Source: Oopsacas minuta (lineage: Eukaryota > Porifera > Hexactinellida > Lyssacinosida > Leucopsacidae). Taken from it: DNA of 64,000 nt. The position numbers and the translations under genes are program-made. Shown here one piece after another: positions 34,448 to 46,371 of this stretch (positions are counted from its first letter, which is position 1; the number at the start of each line of letters is the position of its first letter). The DNA lies in the NCBI GenBank assembly GCA_024704765.1, contig JAKMXF010000155.1, forward strand, positions 186,001-250,000, in the 5' to 3' direction. Under the pieces are notes generated by a model that was not told the DNA's origin, did not search any database, and was given only the letters and a program-made list of their open reading frames with translations.

Positions 34448-37400
34448 ATGATTTGGCACTAACATTGAATTTTTTCTATAGGTTATATTGGTAAAAATGT
34501 ATCATCCATGGGAACTACAATAACTATGGAACGCAGCAACAATATTACGACAAATTTATTATATATTGTATGAAAAAACTCTTAAATCACGTGGTGTTAA
34601 TTTTGTAACTGTAAATGTATGAATAATCTATTTAACGAGTTTCCAACCTGGAGCATTTTGGGCAAGAAATATTCTTGTAAGCAAACAGATGACGTATTTT
34701 TGATAGATAGAGATTGTGTGCATTGTAAAATATGAATAATACATTTAATCAGGCGAAAGTGCACCAATTTGATTTGCAGTAACTAACAGAATAACATAGA
34801 ATAATGCGAGTCCATATATGTGAATATATGGACTTCCATTATTCTATGGTACAGGAAAATTTAGTTGGTGAACAGGCCTATAGAACGTAGGTCACTCCCT
34901 AGGGTACATCAGACCTGTAAAATTCAATTTTTGTCCATGAATTGGTCTATCTGAACTGACATGCGTTCTGAAAATATTTTTATTATATATTTGGTCAATA
35001 TCTATGTAATTAGCTTGGTGTGGCTAGAAAATTGATAAATGGAAAGAATTCAAAAGTTTATGTCCGAACAATGTCAACTAGCATGGTCAAATGGATTAAC
35101 CCAGTATATTATCTAATACATACGCAATAACACGTAGAATTGCCTGTATCAACAACACTGTTCGACAGCAAAATTACAAAACATAAAATCAATCCCACTA
35201 GCTGGTATGTTACATGCTGATTACGAAAATACCCTTTGTTTCCCTATAACGTATGGGTTTTTCGAAATTCTAGTTCAAATATCGCTATTCTATTGCAAAT
35301 ATTCTCACAGTTTTATCTTAGAGCTTCAGGAAATTGTAATGTAGTATCCTTATATGCAATCAATGATATTTCATTTTTGTTGTATGCGTTAAGTGGTTCA
35401 TTTGGGCATTTAACGAAGTGATTGCTCTAATATACTCAAACTATTAGAATTTTAAAGATTTGGTTCAGTTTGCACCCAACCTCAAGATGACTTCAGGTCT
35501 AGAGCAGTATATATTATAGGTGACCTCATCTTTGGGTATCTAAGGGACTAAATATATGTCTCCTCCGTTTCCAATAAATTTTGTAGCTAAGCCGTTATTC
35601 GATTATTGCATTTTTAGTGACGTAAGCTGTGATGACGTGAATATCAATTGCCCATTTATCTGAAAATACCTAACTAATCAAGTAGCTTTCGTCAGGATGC
35701 ATGCATCCCAACTATTAGAAGCTGTAAATAGATGAATAATCTGTTAGGAAAATTAAGGCGAATTAGGTTAGTGAAGTTAAGATGAGGTTGGTAGGTCAAG
35801 CTGACGGGAAGCTGTAAAATTCGAATAGTTTGAAAACAGTAGGATGGCTAAAAATACAGAGAAGAGTAATATAACGTATACTCACGTAAGAGTCATGATT
35901 GAATGCATTAATGCAGACAAAATATCAATCTCATAAATTTCTAAAATATATATGTTGAAAATAAACGTTGAGAGAAAGCGAGTAAGATTCAAAGTTTGAA
36001 ATTATACGATAAGAGTATCATATGATTGGAATAAAAATGACATTATTATATACTGTTAACACTGTCCAACAAAGTATCTGTTCCTTGGACATTATATCTC
36101 CGATTGTATGTTATAGAACATGCTGATTCCCGATTATAAATCTCATTACATTCAAGAACGTCACAATTTTCTAAAAATCAGGTAAAAAAGATTAAAAATA
36201 ACTAATTTTCCTTCAGTAAAAGTTAGTAGTAATGGTAAAACAAGGAGATTTGCACACTATTTTGTGTTTGGATCCAACTAAACCGAAAAAAGCACTATTT
36301 CAGATAAATTGATCAAGAAACTAATGAAATCATGAATGAAACTTTAAAAAAAATAGAGAAAAAATGACCAAAATTCGTATAATGTAGTGGTATGCAAATT
36401 TACCATACACCAAGATATTTCCATAATCAATCCAATAGACATGCACTAAAGTTCAGGAATCCAGATTGTTTTTACATGACAAACCTAAATTACATGAAAA
36501 ACTGTCTTAAATTTCATCAAATTTGCATGTTTGTGAGCTGTATACTATAAAATAATGACTTGCTGGAATATGACATGAGAAGATTCTGAATCAATAAATT
36601 GGATTATCCAGGTTGCAATATATAGAGTGAAGGCGACAGAAATATTTTCTAAATTTGTTGTAAAGTGCAATTATTGTTTAACAACAACTATAGAATGAAA
36701 ACGTATTGTACATACAATCATGTCTTAGTTATATTAGTAAAAAAACAAATATATTAGGCAATTTTTCAAAATATAGTATTTCAAAAAGTAATAAATATTT
36801 CTAAAAGAAATTGTAGAGACATAATCTAACAACTCTCAACCGTATCCAGAAGAAAGATTATGTCAAAAGAAAAATGAGAAGCCCCGGCAGATAACACATT
36901 ATAGTTGACTTGCTAGAAAATATTTCAAAACCTTAATTCTAAGCCATCATAAGTTATTCTACAATTCTGATGACATTTTGCATCCACCAACGCTATACTT
37001 TCGAATAATAACAAGTTGTTTTCGCTATCTATACGAAAAGTCGGTCAAATACATCGTTGACGTGAAAACGTATTTAGTTCGAATTGGCTGCTAACTTGCA
37101 GTCCGTGACTTGATGCAGAAAAACTGATGTTTTTGGAATCAGAATAGATGATAGCCTTAATAGTTACTGAACCAGAACTCTGACACTTAAATCGGTCAGC
37201 TGATTTAAGACGTCAATTACAATGTCCAACGCAGATATATATCGTTGGTCAATAGAGTATAATGGTATATTATCAATTATGCTGTTTCCGAAAATGGAGT
37301 CGGATGTACTCCATCAAGTCACAATTTGATAATAAACACCTTGAAAAATTATAAAATTGCCAGAATATCTGAAATTTTCCCGAATACTGAATTACACATT

Positions 37401-37479
37401 AGCAACTTGTGAGGCGCAATAGTAACATATTTTCGATCTATAGTATGCTCATATCTCGTTACAAATTGTTAAGTATAAA
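34448..37479. other. Long stretch without a gene; one precursor-like hairpin
   Basis: About 3 kb of AT-rich DNA. The only open frame above 60 codons (35236..35421, plus) is a low-complexity hydrophobic stretch that I do not consider a gene. A near-perfect hairpin lies at 34795..34848. Nothing else is assignable. Confidence 0.5.
34795..34848. repeat. Near-perfect 25-bp hairpin with 4-nt loop
   Basis: The arm 34795..34819 (CATAGAATAATG, two bases, AGTCCATATAT) pairs with 34824..34848 at 23 of 25 positions around the loop GTGA. It could be a tiny palindromic element or a small-RNA precursor; the loop is short for a typical animal pre-miRNA. Confidence 0.6.
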
Positions 37480-37795
37480 TAGTACATATATTCATAAAAC
37501 TATATAGTATGATTGATACTTATCAATACAGTGGCAATTTATGATGTAAGCTCATGGGTACCCCCTCCGGCAGCCGAAATCTGGTAACAGGGGGAACGGC
37601 GAAAAGGTAACTTTTGGGAAGAAATATCATAAAAACAATAAAAGATAGAGATGTGAAATATACACATCATGTTGTAAACATATTGTAGATACTATTTATG
37701 CAATAGTTGATATTTCATCAATGTCAAAAAGTACCCGCTTTACCCTTATTGAGGAGTGGTTTGAGGCCAAAATTACGTGATGCTAGCCAAAGTCC
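37480..37795 (+). repeat. Interspersed repeat R2, copy 2
   Basis: Same orientation as copy 1 at 24885..25225, with shared blocks including ATATCATAAAAACAAT and GGTTTGAGGCCAAA. Non-coding. Confidence 0.7.
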
Positions 37796-38220
37796 AAAAC
37801 AAATTGTATAATAGACCTCCAAAATATTTATCAGGAATTCTTAACATGAGAACCATAGAAAATGCAATAATGTAAAATTGGAGTGCTATAACTCTGAAAT
37901 TGGCTAACTTCATAATGGAAATTTTTAATATTTTGTGAGGCAACATCAATTTTGAAACTATTAATTAATAATTCACAGATTACAGTGTTTGAATATAGGA
38001 GCAGTTTGAAATACTTGTTAATTAAGCAAGCAGATAACTTCATTTCTTCCTGGAAGTAATTTGTGGATTTAGACTATGTGCATCGTCAAATATCATAAAT
38101 ACATTCATTTTGGTCAATATATCCCATTTAATATTATCTGACAAAACTAATTTACCGATGTGAATATTGAGATATTCAATCAACCCCTGGCAGAAATTTT
38201 CGTGATCACCATTTCCTTAG

Positions 38221-38487
38221 TAGAGGGATCGGCAACCTTTATAAATCAAAGAGCCATTTTTAGGAACAGTAAAAGGACCAAAACGGTCCAAGAATCGCAT
38301 TACATATTTGAGGCATAGAATGAAGGTAACACGGCCTATTTATTAAGTCTAAATTAGCCAACGAAATACTAAAACAATGATGAATAACATTGTAAGTAAA
38401 AACAAATTCATTTCCATATAAAATATTCTGTCGAAGCGCTTGGAGCCAGCAGAGAGAGGCCAAAGAGCCAGAGGTTGCCGACCCCTG
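38221..38487. mobile_element. Miniature hAT element
   Basis: The left end, GGGATCGGCAACCTTT after TAGA, and the right end GGTTGCCGACCCCTG form inverted repeats of the well-known CAGGGGTCGGCAACC type. AAGAGCCA follows on each side. CCTTAG lies directly outside both ends, extending to CCTTAGT if the left end has lost two bases. It is 267 bp with no coding content. Confidence 0.75.
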
Positions 38488-38495
38488 CCTTAGTG

Positions 38496-39238
38496 ACTAG
38501 AAAGTAATGATATTCTATAATTTGAAAATTCATGAGTTCATAATAAATACTTTTGTGTCAAATAATATATCTGAAATTACGAATTCAATATTCTTGATGT
38601 TGATATTGTCAGATAGGGGCGTGAAGCAAGAATTGGAATTGATTTAGAAATCAGCGTAAAAATGGCTAGGAAATGGGATTCAAAGAAGAAATTCTCGAGT
38701 GAAAATATGTTGTTGACCATTGTTAGGTGTTACAGTGAGGTCCACACTTCAAATGGCCAATTTTTCCAAATGTGTCCAATTAATACCTTTACACAAGTTT
38801 CCAGAGGATCTAAGTGAATGTGGTAAGAAAATTTAAGTCAAATCCCAAAAATTGATTTTGGGTGTGCTGTGGCCTTATAGCCTCTCCAATAACTGGCAAT
38901 TAGAATAATTATATGAATGCAACTATAAAGCGATTTGAAATTAATTAATATGGAACGATGTTCTCTTCCCGAAATGTCTTATGACGCTAGGGTGTAGGGC
39001 ATAATCTGGATTCAGTATACTGAGGCTATAAACATAATTTCTAATTCATGATCCTGCACCAATTGGAGCAGCCACAGGCTGACAGCTTGGAAATTCCAAA
39101 AGCTGAAAAATGACTAGACCAACGCAGAGCAAAAGTCATAAAAAAGAAGCATATAAGAATAATTCCATTTAAAACATACACTAACCAAGTGGTGTTAAAC
39201 CATTTATTTAACTGGGCAATTTCAGATTATTCAGCACA
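38496..39238. other. No recognisable gene
   Basis: AT-rich intergenic DNA without assignable features. Confidence 0.4.
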
Positions 39239-39243
39239 CACTG

Positions 39244-39723
39244 CACAGTGTGGCAAAATGGCCATACTGGAGAAATAGGTAAATGAATCTGTATATATTA
39301 ATGACGTTTTGTCAAATTTTGTCAAACAAGAGATGCTACACTTCAATTAATGAGAAACAACTCCAGATTATAACTTTGGGAGGGCCAAACTAGACACCCG
39401 GAAAAAAAGTACAAATGAATATCTAGACTAAGCTATCAATGATTTTATTGTTGTTACAATATAGATTTATTCTCAGAAGATGTTTTTCGCTCTTATATTT
39501 AGTATTTACATCAAATATGATTACATACATTAGGCATAGGAATTTGCGGTTTGAAAATATATATCTATTATTAGAATCACATAACAAAGTTGTGCGTAGT
39601 TAGGTTCCTACCTGCTTCTAATGCTGGCAATAATATTTTCTTACTAATTGAGCTATGAAGAATTCGAAAAATGCTTTGAAATGTTTTTAACATATGCCAA
39701 TTACCCCATATTGCCACACTGTG
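39244..39723. mobile_element. Candidate Transib-type miniature element
   Basis: The left end is CACAGTGTGGCAAAATGG and the right end, inward, is CACAGTGTGGCAATATGG, so 17 of 18 terminal bases agree. The outermost seven bases, CACAGTG, equal the RSS heptamer used by RAG1 and resemble Transib ends. The 5-bp flanks are CACTG (39239..39243) and CACGG (39724..39728), agreeing at four positions and following the CNNNG pattern typical of Transib targets. The interior (480 bp total) is non-coding. Confidence 0.55.
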
Positions 39724-39728
39724 CACGG

Positions 39729-40640
39729 CGGGCCAGGGAAAAAATTGTATTTCCTTATCAGCTTTTCATTCGTGTGAGATTGATTTATTATTTGTTAACA
39801 AAGATCCTGATATAAATTGAATATTTCGAATTTCAGGATCACTTAAATGTATATTTTACACCGAAACCGCTATACCAGAAATCTATGCATAATAAATACA
39901 CTATGAATGTTTATACATTTAGAATTTGAATAATTTTGCAAAATTGAAAGTTGAGTTCTAATGATTGGTGAAATTAAATGTATTTCAATGGTGGATTTCG
40001 GTATCATTATTAATCGATATTTTCACATGAAATTTACGAAAATTTATTGGTGAAACACAAAGATATTGTTCAATTACCTATTAATTTTGTATGTAATTGG
40101 TGGACCAGACTCTGAAACCTTTTTGTCATAGATTTCACAGCCCTGCACTAACCGAACAAAAGTATCCAACACTGGAAATATCCAAATACTGTATTTCCAT
40201 AAATTAAGCGCAGGAGGCCAGAATAAGACTCCAACACTTGTGAATAAAAATTAATACCACCCTCTAAAATAATTTTATCCTGGAAACTTACGCCTCATTT
40301 GATTCTGCAACAATTAAGGATAATTTTTCCCAAAATCAGTATTTTGTCAAAAATTGTAAATTTTTACGAAAAAATAGCTACGAAAAGAATACAAATCTTT
40401 GCGCATATTCAGGAAAATACAGTATATATACTGGCAATTAGGCAAACTGTCAGGTAGCAGTAGTGGATATGGACACCTTAGAGTGTGAATAGATACGCGT
40501 TAGGATATGCATTAATTTTTCTATATATTTCCATTCATATTGTTAGTTATTCACATTTATCTCAAATTGAATATATTAAACTCAAGCTTGCTGATTACAT
40601 ATTGAGCTTAAGTTAGTTTCATCCTAAAATTCTAATTTGA
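39729..40640. other. No recognisable gene
   Basis: AT-rich DNA without assignable features. Confidence 0.4.
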
Positions 40641-40649
40641 TATTCATTG

Positions 40650-41150
40650 ATGGCAGAAAGGATCAGTATTCCGGAATTACGCAAGGATGAACGTGTCGAT
40701 AAATGGAAGCCCCTGATTGAACCAGCTACGGCAGTTATTAGAACAACCGAAGGGGCAGGGGAGAAGCTTTACAGATGCTACCATCACACATTTGCAGCAA
40801 GTTAGCGGAGAGAGAATTAGTTGTAGAGGTGGTAGCTGAGCATTAGAGACTGGAGATATTGAAGCAACTTTTAAAGGTTTCTCCTTGACCTAGACCCGCC
40901 GCCAAACTCACTTCGAGCCCAACAAATCTTGTGTAGGACGGACTGTGTTACGTGTACAAGGAAAAGAAATAGACATTTTTCTATCGGCTGAAGTACGCAG
41001 GAAATGAAGCTAAGGCCCCAATAATCATGACCTGCGGCGTCTTAGTGGGGGCAGCTACTTGAAACTGAATAACCGGATATTAAGATATGGATCAAGAATC
41101 GCTTTTGGAAAGTAATCTCAGCACTTCGTACCTCAGGTATTAAGAAATTC
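40650..41150 (+). pseudogene. Decayed coding remnant, gag-like
   Basis: The ATG at 40650 gives AERISIPELRKDERVDKWKP and continues open to a stop near 40804. Further on, in shifting frames, one reads LDPPPNSLRAQQILCRTD and LKYAGNEAKAPIIMTCGV-like text. The W.PL start, the ALxxxxR(A)xQxLCRT block and the KYAGNEAK block look like the capsid part of a retrotransposon gag protein. I rely on general resemblance only; no zinc knuckle, protease or reverse transcriptase is visible nearby. Confidence 0.4.
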
Positions 41151-41204
41151 TGAAAATTTGAGTTTTTGTAAATTCGTGATGACAAAATAATCCCTTGATG
41201 AGTT

Positions 41205-41480
41205 AGAAAAATCATGACGTGAGGACCTTTGTTACATTGAGGGGTATCTGTGATTCAAATTTCAAACTTCTATCATGTATATTGGCAGGGCAGTGGTTGA
41301 TAATGTGATTTCGAAATCCAAAAAGGTGATAATGAAGTGATAATTCCGTCATAGGTGTAATTTTCGTCCAAGACTCAAAATTGTCCGAGCCAGGCCCAAA
41401 ATACCCTTGTATGCCAAAAATCAACCGTGCCCAGTTTCTTCATCAATTTTGGACTCACAAACGTATATGTATATATATAT
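41205..41480 (+). repeat. Interspersed repeat R1, copy 2
   Basis: Same orientation as copy 1 at 19225..19500; shared blocks include CTTCTATCATGTATA and TGTCCGAGCCAGGCC. Confidence 0.7.
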
Positions 41481-41829
41481 GTTACCTCCAAATTGAGTAA
41501 GGTTCTTCTTATACAAAAGTTGAGATTCAATGTTATGCTTATCCAAAAAAACAACATTTTATAATTTTAAGGATATGTTATGATCTGCTAAAATACAGTA
41601 AATTAATGAGGTATCTAGGCTCATACTACGAATATTATCCTTCAATTGACTTATTTGCATTTATATGGTTTAATACGCTTAATATTTAAATATATACACA
41701 ATATACAATAAAAATCATGAGAAATTAGGAAATAATGTAGTAAACGTACTTCTGGAAACACTATTAAGCAATCGAGATGTTTCTGCTATTGATCATTGTC
41801 GATATTACATCGTGCAAAGAGCTATTCTT

Positions 41830-42740
41830 GAATTGCCTCCAAATTTTCGGCAGAAACAATTTCCATTCTGCTTCAGTCTCCCCTCTATCAATGTCTGGTT
41901 GTGACACCATCATCATCACCAAAGTTGTCATGTTGTAAAACACTATAGTAATTGATTAACATCTCCATCTTTTCCTTACCATAGTTAGGTGGGTTTTAGG
42001 GAGATGGCGAGGGTCAAAAACGGGAATAGAAGAGACTAAATCAGTGCACTCCATCCTATTTCGGAAATGGTCAATCACGCTTTGTATATATGGCCGATAC
42101 ACTGTCTGAAGAAATTGAATTTTTACCTCTCCCCTGATCACAGTTTGTTTTCTACTAAGCTGAGTATGAAGTGTAAAACTATAGATTGGTTCTTGAACGA
42201 AGCGGTACTGTTTGCTATTTCTGTTATCTCTGTTAGTATTTCAGTGGTACTCTTGACCATAATGGCACACTGCAAAGGTCAATCGCTTTCCCCTGTAAAA
42301 ATCCTTGTAACTTGGCAACAGTATCGAGTACATCTGATAGCATATAGATACAAGCTACAGTTTTGTATTTTGACAAGAGAGTCGCAATTCCATATGCTTC
42401 TGCATCACAAGTTTCATCATAAATCTCTTCAAAGCTGCGTACCATGCTGGGATACTCCGTCGTACAGCACGCACGGCTCTTCCACCTGCAAGCCATCGAG
42501 TATCACTAGGTTTTACCATTTAAATTTCAGGAGAGTGGAGTTCCACTTGGATCAGTGAAAGTTTTTCTGCTTCTTGAGAGAATAATGGAAAGCTCTCCAG
42601 ATTGTTAACATTATACCTAAACTCTCAATATTTGTACATGTTCTGCACAAGCATTGACAGTAGCAAGTTGAAGTTTATGGGACCTGTAGTGGATATAAAT
42701 TACACTTGCTGCAAGTAATCTCAGGCTCCTTTGAACGCCA
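41830..42740 (-). pseudogene. hAT transposase remnant
   Basis: Read on the minus strand from about 42720: HYRSHKLQLATVNACAEHV, corresponding to the HCACHRLQLA block of hAT proteins. Next, near 42530-42470, comes a TRWLAGGRAVR-like block in broken frame. Then follow DAEAYGIATLLSKYKTVACIYMLSDVLDTVAKLQGFLQG (42300-42410) and FLQTVYRPYIQSVIDHFRNR (42050-42110). The EAYGI...L.LSDVLD..A....Y.Q order is the same as in the hAT at 6936..9241, so the two are related. Finger domain and C-terminal dimerisation region are not seen; many indels. Confidence 0.7.
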
Positions 42741-42779
42741 CTTATATGGCCAGACATTTATTAGTACCATTAAACCAAG

Positions 42780-43637
42780 GATGGATTTCTCTCAGGGACA
42801 TCGTCAGGGTGGAGAAGCTTGCCAGTGCCGCAGGGTGTTAAGTCAGGGCAGGTAATACTGGCTGATTGTCCCATGTGCAGTCCCTATCTGTACTGGTCGG
42901 ACTAATGCTAGCCCTGTCAGGGTACGAAATGGGTATTCTCACATCATCCCCCTTTTCAATAGTCTTGCTACGTTTCATGCTAGACTGTATCATCTCAGCT
43001 CCTTACTTTCTGAGTGCTCTCCAGCCTCCTTTACGGAGTTTCTCAGAATTTCGCGTTTTTCTGCGGTACTCATCCCGCGGACAGAAGATCGGTACAGGAG
43101 TCTTACCTTACGCGTCTAGTCGGTCCAGGCAGTCAGCATGAAATTGATCCAGTTTACAATTGGCTACCCTCACAGTACAGTTGCCAAAATCTATTACACA
43201 AATTGGACAGAGAGGATGGTCAGTGAAGTAGCGAGTAGGTGTCAGATACGTACGGAATAGATGACGGTGGCCAGAGGTAATGTTTGTATAAGGTGTAACA
43301 TGTGTTCCGATCAGCAGGGGTAGAGTAAGGTTGTAGGAATCGTCATCAAGATCGTCGGCAAACACACATCCTGCCTTTGTTGGCTTGGCAAATGGCGCAG
43401 AGGCGTACGAAGAGGACAATTGCTGCACGAAGCACGTGATAGTTGTTCTCATGAAATACTCGTACAGCCTGTCACGTCCCCATGACTGAGCTTATGATGA
43501 GCGGCCACCAACATATCCCACAGGTCTTAGCCATACACGTAGCTTGCTCCGTGTAATCCACCGGATTTCACCCCTTTTCAAGTACAGGAAATTTACTCCC
43601 TCAAACTCCTCCCCACATAGCGCACCTTGGTCCTGCT
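42780..43637. other. GC-richer island of unknown nature
   Basis: Base composition differs sharply from the surroundings. On the minus strand 43108..43452 is open for 114 codons and contains CPICVIDF, then C.L..FHADCLDRL, a stop, and FCPRDEYR; this spacing resembles a RING-H2 finger broken by a stop or a splice donor (GTAAG follows DA). Another open piece reads EEFEGVNFLYLKRGEIRWITR near 43560. The island resumes at about 46092 after the BED-finger hAT insertion. It could be exonic host DNA, an unknown element or foreign DNA; I cannot decide. Confidence 0.35.
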
Positions 43638-46091
43638 TAGGATCCCAATCCCGGGATTTCGGGATTGATGGAACAATTGTATGAACCTATAAATTTGTTT
43701 AGGGAATAGATATGTCATATAAGCGTTTAATAATATATTTAGGACAGCAATAGAATGATTAAAAGAAGACATAGTAAGAAACTAATATTAACTAATGTTA
43801 ATCGTTTGGTGATATTAATATACTTATCGTGATTATTTTTCTCATTGTTTCGAATAAAACATAGAGTATCTATAGACTCATCGTCAAGCTTGGTCCTCAA
43901 CTTATTACAAAGGCAAGCAGCCGATGAAAACACACTCGTCCAGCTTCTACTGATGTTGGTGGAACAATATACATCATTTGGTATATGTTTTCTAATAAAC
44001 TGCCTCCCTTCCCTATCTGTTCTGTTACTGATAATTTGTATTTGAAATTCGTTGATAACGATGATTTACAATGAGATATTTCTTGAGACTTTCAAAGAGA
44101 CGCATCAATGGCAATTTGAAGTTTATTCGCAATTGATAAATCTTCTGATTCGAATACTTCAGAACTGTTTTCTGTAGCATCTGTGAGCTCCATTTCATTA
44201 GAGAGAGTTTCTTTCCCATTTTCTTCCATCCTCAATAATTGCTCACCGAAAAATTTGTTGACTACTACCTTTTTTTCTCTAGTTGGGCTCGAGGATTATG
44301 TATATATTGAATTATCACAGATGTATCCGTATAACGTTCTTGAATAATACGCTGATCGATTGCTTCTAAGATACGAGTATTATAATGTGAAATAGGTTTC
44401 TTGAGTTCATCTAACAAAAATTTTATCGTTGCTTCTGCTGTTATTAAATTTGTATCTTGTTTATAGAGGGCCTGTATAGCTATCTTCATGGACTTAGAGC
44501 TTCAGTAATAGATTCAATTTGGAGGAATTCTATATCACTAGGGTGTATTTAGACACCAAGGTTTAACAAAGCCTTTTGAACTGATAACTTAATTTTAAAT
44601 AGTCTCACAAACATTCTAATAGCGAACTACATCGGGTTTTGCAATAGAGGATAAAATTTAATCCATTAGGATAATTCTCTTAATATATTTTTATAATGTT
44701 TCGTTTTAGAGAGGAGAGCGGTTAAAAAGTTTGATAATTTGACGAACTCTGAATACTAAATCACTTATATCATAACTTAACTCGATTGAGTTTCTAGATC
44801 TGTTGTATTTAGGACAGTTAATCCACTACGTTCTTCGTCATCAGAACTGATTTCATCTTCATCGGTCCCACTTGTATCATACAACTCACTGGTACCTGTA
44901 AATTGATTACGATAAAATACATCTTGTATGATAAGTTGAAGTCCGTTAGCGTACCACAGCTGTTGGAAAGGGGGTGATATTCGACCTAGTTTAGTCATCA
45001 TAGAACAGCCATCGGTTGTGATTGCAACTATATCAGTTTGAAAATTTATACCAAATTCACTCAGCTTCTTCGAGATTAAATTTGAACATCCGCTGAAAAA
45101 CTTCCCCTCATTCTAAATATCCCAAGATTCCAGAAATAACCTTTGCCATGGATATTTATGTTTATATATCTTTTATTTTGCCAACAGGCCCACTTGTCCA
45201 AGGTGAGACAAAATTTTTCTCCAATTGATTTGTGATATGCTAAACATCTGAAAACCTTTTCAGGGAAATGTCTGCGGTATTGCATCACTAGCTTTCATAT
45301 CACAGTTGCAGATTTCGGGAGGGGGTGGCCCAGTGCAGTGAGAGATTTGCGTAAGTCTTGTGATGTAATAAAAATCTTGAAAGAAAACCTATCACAGGCA
45401 GTCATTCTAACAAGTACTGCGGGGAGGCAAGAATCAGTCATAAAAAATCCAATTTCTTAACAGCATTAAGTTTCTTTGGATTGTTTAGAGAATTTCCCTC
45501 TCCAATTTTACGTTTTATTAGATCAATATTGTGAACTGACTTTAGGTGAACGTCTAAACCTTTTCTGGATCCTCCATCACATTTTAGAATCTTGGTACAT
45601 ATTTGACATTGTGCCAATTTACCACATTTAGATCTTTGATAATGTGTCCAAACTTCTCCCTCTTCAAATTTTAGAAAGACAATATTTTTCTCTGCCATAT
45701 TGATAAAGGAATATGATTGTAGACTATGATTATGGTAATTTCTCAATGATTTAAATCTACGAATATTTATATAATTTGTATGATGTCAGGTTCTCACGTT
45801 TGCGAATGTGTTATAGGTGTATTAGCAACCTAAAGCTACCTGATTGAAGAAGACAGTTTAGATTAGGTGATACCAAGGTGTAAATGTCTAATCAATCAAT
45901 TCAACAAATAATTGACAACTTGCTACATTTACAGAATATACCTTAATAGAAATAGGATTATGTATCATGCGATAAAATAACATTTGAGTTGCCTCATTGC
46001 TTTGTGAACATCAGAGAATGAGATAGACCCCGTGATGCAAAAATCTAATTCCAGGTGAAAATGGATCGGGACCCCGGGATTGGGACCCCTA
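43638..46091 (-). mobile_element. hAT transposon with BED-finger transposase
   Basis: The left end is TAGGATCCCAATCCCGGG and the right end, inward, is TAGGGGTCCCAATCCCGGGG. The flanking octamers are GTCCTGCT and GTCCTGCC, a 7/8 match, as expected for an old hAT target duplication. The element is 2454 bp and contains a decayed minus-strand transposase. Confidence 0.85.
43739..45698 (-). pseudogene. BED-finger hAT transposase, decayed
   Basis: The ATG at 45698 starts MAEKNIVFLKF. The BED finger follows: VWTHYQR, CQICTKIL and HLKSVHN. Next are GEKFCLTLDKWACWQNKRYININIHG (about 45140-45240) and ANGLQLIIQDVFYR (about 44890-44950), with an acidic patch. Then come a helical region (44265..44489) and the C-terminal dimerisation motif VFSSAACLCNKLRTKLDDESIDTLCFIRNN (about 43850-43935). 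Frames are broken between all blocks, so the copy is inactive. Confidence 0.8.
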
Positions 46092-46371
46092 GTCCTGCCC
46101 CAATTTGGATCGTTGGTGTTGCAACCATCCTCTCTGTAGCTCTCTATAATCCCATCTCTCTCCCCACCAAATGTAAATTGATTAAGCTAGTAAAGCTCTG
46201 GTTCGAAAATTTCTTTAGTATTTGACGAAAGGAAAAGTATATTGATTTTGTCCAGATGAAACAAACGTAAACAATAACAACACATTAATAGTAACTAGTT
46301 AGAAATAGCGCAGTAACTGTCGCGTGATAGCACACAAGTGTTTCCATAGGCCTAACACCCCAGTAGCGTAC
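46092..46371. other. Continuation of the GC-richer island, then AT-rich DNA
   Basis: The first roughly 90 bases continue the island interrupted at 43637. No gene is called. Confidence 0.35.

Noticed and set aside
31161-34455. An 8-bp duplication around the hAT at 31169..34447
   Set aside because: Only ATGAT (5 bp) is shared directly outside the ends, which is too short for a hAT and may be chance.
35236-35421. Hydrophobic 61-codon frame as a gene
   Set aside because: No start context, motif or neighbouring exon; expected by chance in AT-rich DNA.
42866-43226. Plus-strand open frames in the GC-richer island
   Set aside because: They overlap longer minus-strand frames with a cysteine/histidine pattern and show no recognisable motif themselves.
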